Positions 33,682 to 41,919 of a stretch of 45,661 nucleotides of DNA are shown here, piece after piece. A program made the translations under genes and the position numbers. Under the pieces are notes generated by a model that was not told the origin of the DNA, made no database searches, and was given only the letters and a program-made list of their open reading frames with translations. Source of the DNA: NBML01 sp029939535 (GTDB lineage: Bacteria > Desulfobacterota > Desulfobacteria > Desulfobacterales > Desulfobacteraceae); contig JAOZST010000005.1 of NCBI GenBank assembly GCA_029939535.1, forward strand, positions 1 through 45,661, written 5' to 3'. Every line of letters starts with the position of its first letter. Within the stretch, counting starts at the first letter, position 1.

Positions 33682-34134
33682 ATGAAAGTTATATTAAAAG
33701 AAACCATTGATACATTGGGTATCGCGGGAACAGAATGTGATGTAGCGGCTGGATACGGTCGTAACTATCTTCTGCCCCAGGGGAAAGCAGTTCTTGCAAC
33801 ACCCCAAAACAGAAAAGTCATGGAACAGGCAAAGGCAAAACTTGATCTTCAGATTGCCAAGGAAAGAAAACTTGCCGAGGAAATGGCAGATAAAATCAAG
33901 GACATTGTCTGTACAATCAAGGCCAAGGTCCATGAAGATATCCGTCTATACGGATCTGTCACAACCCATGACATTAAAGAGGCGCTCAACACCCAGGATG
34001 TTACTCTTGAAAGGCGTACCATATTACTTGCAGAGCCCATCAAGGAAATCGGTGAGTATAAGGTTCCCATCCGTCTATACAAAGATGTTGAGCCTGAAAT
34101 TACTGTTCAAGTAATTGCTGAAACAAAAGAATAA
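33682..34134 (+). CDS. rplI: 50S ribosomal protein L9
   Basis: 150 residues, normal length. The N-terminal rRNA-binding domain shows MKVILKETIDTLG, then VAAGYGRNYLLPQGKAVLAT, followed by the long connecting helix (about 40-75) and the C-terminal domain with RLYGSVTTHDI and VPIRLYKDVEPEI. GGAGG lies 6 bases before the ATG. Part of the rpsF operon. Confidence 0.97.
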   Translation: MKVILKETIDTLGIAGTECDVAAGYGRNYLLPQGKAVLATPQNRKVMEQAKAKLDLQIAKERKLAEEMADKIKDIVCTIKAKVHEDIRLYGSVTTHDIKEALNTQDVTLERRTILLAEPIKEIGEYKVPIRLYKDVEPEITVQVIAETKE

Positions 34135-34150
34135 AAAAATGTAAACCATA

Positions 34151-34197
34151 GCAAGCTGCCCTGATCTTTGACGGGCAGCTTGCTCATCAATTTTTTT
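34151..34197 (+). terminator. Stem-loop with displaced T-run after rplI
   Basis: GCAAGCTGCCC (34151-34161) and GGGCAGCTTGC (34173-34183) form a perfect 11-bp stem with an 11-base loop; seven T (34191-34197) follow after a 7-base interval. The stem is strong but the T-run is displaced, so termination may be partial, allowing read-through to dnaB. Confidence 0.6.
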
Positions 34198-34209
34198 CCC
34201 ATGTGAATT

Positions 34210-35589
34210 GTGCCCATAAAAGAAACCATAAAAACTGAGCCCCTGTTAAATAGAACCCCGCCCCATGATATAGATGCGGAAGAATCTCTTTTAAGTGCTA
34301 TCTTTATCAATAATGACAATCTATTGGATATCACTGATATTCTGGTTCCAGAAGATTTTTACAAAGGTGCCCATAAAAAAATATTCCGGGCAGTACTTGA
34401 ACTTATTGCCAGGGAAGAACCAGCTGATCTGGTTACGGTTGCCAATGCACTCAAGGAAAAGGCTGAACTGGAAAGCATAGGAGGTGCAGCCTATCTTGCA
34501 TCCATTTCAGATACTGCTCCTGTGGCGGTCAATGCCCTCCACTATGCAAAAATCATCCATGGCAAGGCTGCGCTGCGCCAGCTTATCAATACCTCTTCAA
34601 AAATCATTGAAAACTGCCTTGAAGACAAGGGAGATTTCGAGGATATACTTGATTTTGCCGAATCTTCTATTTTTAAAATTTCCGAAAAAAAAGCAGGCAG
34701 ATCATTTCAAAGCATAGGAGATCTTATCAATTTAAACATTGACCATTTAGAGGAGCAACAGGGGAAAGAAGGTGGGTTATCCGGCCTTTCCACGGGATAT
34801 ATGAAACTGAACCGTATAACTTCAGGTCTACAGGGATCTGACCTGATCATACTTGCTGCACGTCCCAGTATGGGTAAGACCGCCTTTGCCCTGAATATTG
34901 CCAGAAATGTTGCATTGGAAGAAAGAAAGCCTGTTGCTGTTTTTTCACTTGAAATGTCAAATGAACAATTATCCATGCGCCTTTTGACCTCAGAAGCACG
35001 GATTGATTCGAACCGACTTCGCACTGGATTCATCAGCCAGGATGACTGGCAGAATGCCACGGATGCTGCCGGGATTCTCAATGAAATGCCTATATTCATA
35101 GATGATACCCCCAATATTACTGCCATGGATATCAGGGCCAAGGCCAGAAGACTCTACCAGAAACATGGAGAACTGGGTCTTATCATTATTGATTATCTCC
35201 AGCTCATGAAAGCCCCGTTCAGGTCTGACAGAAGAGACCTTGAAATTGCGGAAATTTCCAGATCTTTAAAGGCCCTTGCCAAAGAACTGAATATTCCGGT
35301 CATGGCCCTTTCCCAGCTTAACCGTATGCTGGAACAGCGGGGAGATAAGCGACCCATGATGTCTGATCTCAGAGAATCAGGCGCCCTTGAACAGGATGCC
35401 GATATAATCGCATTTATCTATCGTGACGAGGTATATAATAAAGAACCGGATAATCCTAAAAAAGGAACCGCTGAAATCATTGTTGCCAAAAATAGAAACG
35501 GTGCCACAGGAACGGCTTTAATGCATTTCCACGGTCAATACACTCGGTTTGAGGAACTATCAACAGATTCATACCAGGAATTTGAATGA
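34210..35589 (+). CDS. dnaB: Replicative DNA helicase DnaB
   Basis: Hexameric helicase of the replication fork, 459 residues. The N-terminal domain begins PPHDIDAEESLLSAIF (about 17-32); the RecA-like C-terminal domain has TGYMKLNRITSGLQGSDL, the Walker A motif ARPSMGKTAFALN, VAVFSLEMS, the Walker B segment GLIIIDYLQLM and the GALEQDADIIAFIYRDEVY block. The start is GTG (34210) and has no good Shine-Dalgarno; the preceding rplI hairpin may matter for its expression. The stop overlaps the hflX start by 4 bases. Confidence 0.96.
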   Translation: MPIKETIKTEPLLNRTPPHDIDAEESLLSAIFINNDNLLDITDILVPEDFYKGAHKKIFRAVLELIAREEPADLVTVANALKEKAELESIGGAAYLASISDTAPVAVNALHYAKIIHGKAALRQLINTSSKIIENCLEDKGDFEDILDFAESSIFKISEKKAGRSFQSIGDLINLNIDHLEEQQGKEGGLSGLSTGYMKLNRITSGLQGSDLIILAARPSMGKTAFALNIARNVALEERKPVAVFSLEMSNEQLSMRLLTSEARIDSNRLRTGFISQDDWQNATDAAGILNEMPIFIDDTPNITAMDIRAKARRLYQKHGELGLIIIDYLQLMKAPFRSDRRDLEIAEISRSLKALAKELNIPVMALSQLNRMLEQRGDKRPMMSDLRESGALEQDADIIAFIYRDEVYNKEPDNPKKGTAEIIVAKNRNGATGTALMHFHGQYTRFEELSTDSYQEFE

Positions 35590-37226
35590 AAAAAATAGTT
35601 TTCGGCAACACAGCTGGCCTTAGAAATACCCAGATAAAAAAGATTGAAAATCTTTATACACTGAAATCTCCGCCTGAATTCATAATAACACCGGAGACAG
35701 CCAGGGAACTGGTGGAAATCAGTCATGAAATACGCCGCCAGATTGGACTTTTGATTGACCGAAACGGAAAAGTCACCTGTGTCATTGCTGGCGAGCCCCA
35801 GAGAATTGTCATTCCTGTTACTTCAGATTACATGGCAGGCCCTGGAAGACTCAAAGGCCTCAGATGCGTCCATACCCATCTCAGTGATGAAGCTCTAACC
35901 CAGGATGATTTGACCGACCTTGCCCTTTTGAGGCTTGACTATATCACAGCCATCTGCATCAATTCCAATGGCAAACCAGGTCATGTATATTCAGCCCATA
36001 TTTTACCCGATATAACTTCAGATCCCTATCAGATACTACCACGAAATTCAATCAATGATATGGAAATTGACTGCCAGGCCCAGATTCTTGCCCTGGAATC
36101 GGAACTAAGCTCAAAAAATGCATTGCACAAGCCCGAGACTGGTACTGAAAATGCCTTTTTAATCAATGCTGCCATCCAGAACTCCAAAGAGGTTTATGCT
36201 TCCCTTGAGGAGTTGAAAGAACTGTGCAAAACAAGCCTGATCCATGTAATCGGAACCGCTGTTCAGCGAAGGAAGAAAATAGATCCTAAGTTTGTTGTGG
36301 GAAAAGGAAAACTGGCTGACCTGGTCATCAGGGCCATTCAAAATTATGCCACCATGCTGGTATTTGACAGGGAATTAACTCCATCACAGATTCGATCCAT
36401 CACTGATTTCGTTGAAATGAAGGTCATAGACAGAACCCAGCTAATCCTGGATATATTTGCCAAACAGGCAAAATCCAGGGAGGGCAAGTTTCAGGTGGAG
36501 CTTGCCCAGATGGAATATCTCCTGCCGCGGCTCATCACTAAAAACACAGCCATGTCCCGACTCACCGGTGGTATCGGAGGAAGGGGGCCTGGCGAAACAA
36601 AACTTGAAATCAACAGGCGCAGGGTCAGAGACCGGATTACCCGGCTGAAAAAAGAAATTCTTCAAATAAGGAAACAAAGATCCCAGCAAAAATCGAGGCG
36701 GAAACGGAAAAATCTTCCAATTATCTCCATTGTCGGGTATACAAATGCAGGCAAATCAACTTTGCTTAACACTTTGACCCAGAGCAATATTATTGCAGCC
36801 AATCGCCTGTTTGCAACATTGGACCCCTCTTCCAGGCGGTTAAGATTTCCAAGGGATATTGAAGTTATTATCACAGATACAGTAGGATTTATCCAAAACC
36901 TTCCCAAAGAGCTTATGGAAGCATTCCATGCGACTCTGGAAGAATTATCTGAAGCGGACATCATTCTACACGTTATTGACATCAGCAATCCAAGATATAT
37001 CCAGCAAAAGGACTCTGTTGAAAGAATACTGAAAAAACTGAACCTGAATAAAATACCTACCCTTTATGTATTTAACAAATTAGATCAGGTTGATATGGAA
37101 AAATTTCATGACCAATGGCTCCTGAATCAAGGCATCATGGTATCAGCCACAAAAAAACAGACTCTCACCCCTCTGGTTGAAAAACTTGAATCAATGGTGA
37201 GCATGGAAAAAACCATCGATTATTAG
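35586..37226 (+). CDS. hflX: GTPase HflX, long form
   Basis: Ribosome-splitting GTPase, 546 residues against about 430 in E. coli. The extra N-terminal region (about 1-190) has RRQIGLLIDRNG (50-61), a beta-rich stretch and VHTHLSDEALTQDD (95-108), which resembles a JAMM/RadC-type metal site but lacks the usual glutamate. The common part then follows: the HflX N-domain with DRELTPSQIRSI, the helical linker with GGRGPGETKLEI, and the G domain with Walker A GYTNAGKST, G2/G3 DTVGFIQNLP and NKLD. It overlaps dnaB by 4 bases (ATGA). A tiny Cys-rich frame follows. Confidence 0.95.
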   Translation: MKKIVFGNTAGLRNTQIKKIENLYTLKSPPEFIITPETARELVEISHEIRRQIGLLIDRNGKVTCVIAGEPQRIVIPVTSDYMAGPGRLKGLRCVHTHLSDEALTQDDLTDLALLRLDYITAICINSNGKPGHVYSAHILPDITSDPYQILPRNSINDMEIDCQAQILALESELSSKNALHKPETGTENAFLINAAIQNSKEVYASLEELKELCKTSLIHVIGTAVQRRKKIDPKFVVGKGKLADLVIRAIQNYATMLVFDRELTPSQIRSITDFVEMKVIDRTQLILDIFAKQAKSREGKFQVELAQMEYLLPRLITKNTAMSRLTGGIGGRGPGETKLEINRRRVRDRITRLKKEILQIRKQRSQQKSRRKRKNLPIISIVGYTNAGKSTLLNTLTQSNIIAANRLFATLDPSSRRLRFPRDIEVIITDTVGFIQNLPKELMEAFHATLEELSEADIILHVIDISNPRYIQQKDSVERILKKLNLNKIPTLYVFNKLDQVDMEKFHDQWLLNQGIMVSATKKQTLTPLVEKLESMVSMEKTIDY

Positions 37227-37244
37227 ATATAATGTGAAAAAAAT

Positions 37245-37466
37245 ATGAAAATGAAATATTTGGAACAGATTTTCATGACAGATTCCCATAAAGAGGATTC
37301 AATTGATACACCAGACTGCTTTGGTGAATATGATAAAAAAAGCAAACTTTGTTCAGCCTATTGTTCAATATCTATAAGCTGCTGTGTCATGCACACCAGG
37401 AATCCAAAGGGTGATATACTTGAAAAATTATTGACTCACAACTATTACGCGGTAAAACCCCACTGA
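37245..37466 (+). CDS. Small Cys-rich protein
   Basis: 73 residues, starting 18 bases after hflX and in the same direction. Five cysteines occur as CFGEYDKKSKLC, SAYC and SCC (C25, C36, C40, C46, C47), a spacing that suggests a small metal-binding knuckle. The CFG.YD....C..C pattern recalls short uncharacterised proteins in related sulfate reducers. The ribosome binding site is poor; a start at the internal ATG at 37275, after TTGGAAC, is possible. Coding status is likely but not certain. Confidence 0.5.
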   Translation: MKMKYLEQIFMTDSHKEDSIDTPDCFGEYDKKSKLCSAYCSISISCCVMHTRNPKGDILEKLLTHNYYAVKPH

Positions 37467-37528
37467 AAAAACAAATCCCTCTTTAAAAAACTGGTTGTTT
37501 GCAATGACTGGAAAATTTTAAACAGTAA

Positions 37529-38908
37529 TCAAGAAAATATTTTACCGGGATTCAAAATATTCTCAGGATCAAACACCTTTTTTATCTGCTTCATAATTTC
37601 AAGTTCATGGCTGCCAATTTCCATTGAAAGGTATTTCATTTTTGTAATACCAACCCCGTGTTCACCCGTGATGGTGCCACCAAGTTCCAGTGTAGCTTTG
37701 AACAGATCATCCACTGCTTTTTCAGCCCTTTTTGCCTGATCTGCATTGTTTTTATCATACATGATATTACAATGAATATTACCATCCCCGGCATGTCCGA
37801 AACTGACCACGGTCAATCCGGATGATTTTTGAATTTTCCGGGTTATTGCCACCATCATGGGAATTTTAGAAATGGGAACCACAATATCCTCATTTATTTT
37901 ATTGGGAGCAATTTTATAAAGAATAGGGGATAATGATTTTCTGGCTTCCCATAATTTCAGAGCTTCTTCTTGATCCGCAGCAACAAGAACCTCAATGGCC
38001 CCTGCCCCATAACAAAAATTTTTAATCTGTTCTGATTCTTTTTCAACCTGATGTACGTCTCCGTCCAGTTCCAGTATGATCAATGCCTTAACAGATTTCG
38101 GCAAATCAATGGAGAGAACTCCCCTTACAAGATTGATGGAGGCTTCATCCAGGTATTCAACGCATCTGGGAATAATGGCCAGTTTCATTACATTGGATAT
38201 GGTTTGTGCTGCTTTGTCCATTTCGTCAAAAAAAATTGCCAATGTTTTTACAGCAGCTGGTTTTGGCAGCAATTTTAAGGTAATTTCAGTTACCAGGGCC
38301 AGTGTTCCTTCCGAACCAACAATCAATCGGGTAAGATCATAGCCGGCAACCCCTTTTGCAGTGGATACCCCGGTCTTAATAATTTTTCCCGACGGCAAAA
38401 CAGCTCTCAGCCCAAGTATATAATCCCTTGTTACCCCATATTTAACAGCCCTTGGACCTCCAGCACATTCACCAACATTCCCGCCTATGGTGCAAACGGA
38501 AGAACTGGCTGGGTCAGGAGGATAAAAAAGACCTCCTGCTTCCACTTTCCTATGTATATCTGAAACAATAACCCCAGGCTCAACCCTTGCAATAAAATTT
38601 TCTTCATCAATTTCAATAATCCTGTTCAGGCGGCTGGTTACCAAAACCACTCCACCAGTGACAGGCACAGCTCCTCCTGTCATACCGGATCCACTGCCCC
38701 TGGGAATAATATGAAATTTTCTTTTGGATGCCAGTTTAAAGATTCTGGCCACCTGGTCTTCTGTTTCAGGAAAAATAACAGCATCAGGGAGAAAAGACTG
38801 ACCCGTGGCATCATAGGAATGACAAAGCAATTCCTCTTTTTGGGCGGTTACATATTTTTTTTGGACTATTTTTTCAAGGTCTTTGTAAATGGATGCAGAC
38901 AGGCCCAT
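37529..38908 (-). CDS. glcD: FAD-linked oxidase, glycolate oxidase GlcD / D-lactate dehydrogenase family
   Basis: 459-residue flavoprotein of the vanillyl-alcohol-oxidase fold, oxidising a 2-hydroxy acid such as glycolate or D-lactate. The FAD domain has PRGSGSGMTGGAVPV and PPDPASSSVCTIGGNVGECAGG; the C-terminal cap has the conserved FGHAGDGNIHCNI and GTITGEHGVGITKMKYL. It starts 3 bases after the dnaA stop, so it is co-transcribed with dnaA, an unusual pairing. The FeS partner (GlcF) is not in the window. The exact substrate is unresolved. Confidence 0.9.
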   Translation of the reverse strand: MGLSASIYKDLEKIVQKKYVTAQKEELLCHSYDATGQSFLPDAVIFPETEDQVARIFKLASKRKFHIIPRGSGSGMTGGAVPVTGGVVLVTSRLNRIIEIDEENFIARVEPGVIVSDIHRKVEAGGLFYPPDPASSSVCTIGGNVGECAGGPRAVKYGVTRDYILGLRAVLPSGKIIKTGVSTAKGVAGYDLTRLIVGSEGTLALVTEITLKLLPKPAAVKTLAIFFDEMDKAAQTISNVMKLAIIPRCVEYLDEASINLVRGVLSIDLPKSVKALIILELDGDVHQVEKESEQIKNFCYGAGAIEVLVAADQEEALKLWEARKSLSPILYKIAPNKINEDIVVPISKIPMMVAITRKIQKSSGLTVVSFGHAGDGNIHCNIMYDKNNADQAKRAEKAVDDLFKATLELGGTITGEHGVGITKMKYLSMEIGSHELEIMKQIKKVFDPENILNPGKIFS

Positions 38909-38911
38909 TTA

Positions 38912-40315
38912 TTAAAATTTACCGGTTTCGATTTTTTTAGAGATATAATTAATCTGCTCACACAAAACCCCTTTTTGCCTGAGTTCTTTTTCAATGGTAT
39001 TCACAGAATATATTGCCGTAGCATGATATTTTTTAAAACTTGAACCAATTGTTTTGATGGGTTGGTCAGTATATTTCCTTGCAAGGAACATGGCCACCTG
39101 TCTTGGTTTTACAATCCTGTGTTTCCTGGATTTGGACATGATATCCTTCTCAGATATGGAAAATTCTTTGCACACAAGTTTTTTAATCAATTCTATGTTG
39201 ATTCGTTTCCTGTTTTTTGTAATATTGTTCAAAACGCTTCTGGCTAACTCAATATCAAGATTACGTCCCATGAGCTGCCCTTTGGCCACAACACCGAACA
39301 GCCCACTTTCCAGCTGACGGACATCGTCGCATAATTCCTGGGCAATATATTCGGTTACTTTCATGGGGATCTTACATCCAAGGTTTACTGATTTCTTTTT
39401 CAGTATATTCACACGGGTTTTGTAATCAGGAGCCTCAATCTCTGTAACCAGCCCCATGCCCAGACGAGACCTGAGCTGAGCATCAAGCTTGGGAATTTCA
39501 TCGGGCAGATCACACCCTGAAAAAATAATTTTTTTATCCGTATCCAACAGATAATCCAGGGTAATGGCAAGCTCTTTCTGGGTGGCAATTTTTCCGGAAA
39601 GAAAATGGATATCTTCCAGAATCAGTACATCACATTTTTTTCGATATTTTTCCTTAAACTGATCAATGGTATTATTTTTCAAGGAAAATATCATTTCATT
39701 GGTAAAGTCCTCGGCCGTCACATAAAATACCCTGCTTGATTTTTTGCTGGCAATTATATGATGACCAACTGCCTGGGACAGATGACTTTTTCCAAGTCCG
39801 GTTTTGCCAAGGAGATATAGCATTCCAGATCCATTTGTTTTCCCCTGGGCAAGGGAAAGGGAAGCTGAGTAGGCAAAATTGGAATTATCGCCCACAACAA
39901 AATCATCAAAGGTAAACCCCTTTTTCAACATCCTGCCTCTGTTTAAGCTGATATCAAGCCCTGGAAGGGTAGCCTGTCTGGGTTTTTTATGCATTTGCCT
40001 GGCTGGGACTGCAGGATATGAACTGCCGTAATAATCTTCCTTCTGTTCTTTACCTTTTCCCCGTACTTTTGCTTTTTTCTTCCCTTCTGCCTGAAACTTA
40101 ATATTGACTGATTTACCAATCTTCAAAAATTCCTTTTCAAATATATCCAGATAATTCTCTTTTAGCCGCCTGACAAAAAACTCATTTGGAGTTGAAAACA
40201 TTATATTATGGCTATCATATTCAAGAAGCTCAACCGGATCTATCCACATTCGATAACTATGCTCAGGTATTGATCTTTTGATTTGTGATTTAACCTCTTC
40301 CCAAAATAACTGCAT
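38912..40315 (-). CDS. dnaA: Chromosomal replication initiator DnaA, divergent
   Basis: About 467 residues from the ATG at 40315 (MQLFWEEVKSQIKRSIPEHS); a TTG three codons upstream has a better-placed GGAAAG and may be the real start. Domain I matches DnaA (SYRMWIDPVELL), domain II is Lys-rich, and domain III begins FTFDDFVVGDNSNFAY, with Walker A LGKTGLGKSH and Walker B LILEDIHFLSG, where the usual DD is ED, then LRSRLGMGL (sensor region). In domain IV the signature is KKYHATAIYSV, whereas most DnaA proteins have GGRDHTTV.HA. KSRKHRIVKPRQVAMFLAR is normal. It is most likely the genuine initiator, with altered DNA-recognition residues. Confidence 0.85.
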   Translation of the reverse strand: MQLFWEEVKSQIKRSIPEHSYRMWIDPVELLEYDSHNIMFSTPNEFFVRRLKENYLDIFEKEFLKIGKSVNIKFQAEGKKKAKVRGKGKEQKEDYYGSSYPAVPARQMHKKPRQATLPGLDISLNRGRMLKKGFTFDDFVVGDNSNFAYSASLSLAQGKTNGSGMLYLLGKTGLGKSHLSQAVGHHIIASKKSSRVFYVTAEDFTNEMIFSLKNNTIDQFKEKYRKKCDVLILEDIHFLSGKIATQKELAITLDYLLDTDKKIIFSGCDLPDEIPKLDAQLRSRLGMGLVTEIEAPDYKTRVNILKKKSVNLGCKIPMKVTEYIAQELCDDVRQLESGLFGVVAKGQLMGRNLDIELARSVLNNITKNRKRINIELIKKLVCKEFSISEKDIMSKSRKHRIVKPRQVAMFLARKYTDQPIKTIGSSFKKYHATAIYSVNTIEKELRQKGVLCEQINYISKKIETGKF

Positions 40316-40845
40316 TTGTTTCAAAAAAATCTTTCCTTCCAAAGTAAACTTGATGTTCAAGCTTGGTATTCAAGCCCGGCACAATGTGATTCATAGAACA
40401 AAATTTATCGACTAACATTAATAGAGCGGACAAAAAAAATTATACTTTTTTCTATTCGAATATGAATTTCGGGTCAACTCGAATAGCAAGTGTTATGAAA
40501 AGATTAGATTACGATCTGGCATATATTTTTAATTCATTGATTTTAATGGATTTATTTTGTGAAACAAAAACTTTCCTTTAAATTACAACCACTTCTACAA
40601 CTATCTATTTTTCAAGGAAATTTTTATAATTTCAATTTCTCCATGATATGTCAAAAAATATTTTTTCTCCAATTACCTCCTGTTTACTCTCTTTTATTCT
40701 GAATTAAATAAAAATCACCAATATTTTTCAAACCCGAATTTATCAATGGTTTCACAATTTCATATTCAATTTTATTTACACTTTCCATTTCAAATAGTAT
40801 ATTTATACTTTATGCAATAACCCTTTTAACTTTAGTGATGAACAT
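40316..40845. other. Long AT-rich dnaA-pdxA intergenic region, candidate origin
   Basis: About 500 bases without a gene, between two divergent genes and strikingly AT-rich with many A and T runs. It carries an 8-bp inverted repeat CTATTCGA/TCGAATAG (40452-40486) and inverted copies of TTGTGAAAC (40557-40565 and 40749-40757). No perfect TTATCCACA DnaA box is seen; CTATCCACA lies just inside dnaA (near 40241). Origins often adjoin dnaA, and the diverged DnaA could use altered boxes, but this is inference. Confidence 0.4.

Positions 40846-41919
<1,074 letters not shown>

Noticed and set aside
40361..40845. Canonical DnaA boxes (TTATCCACA)
   Set aside because: None exact in the spacer; only a one-mismatch site inside dnaA near 40241, so canonical origin assignment was not made.
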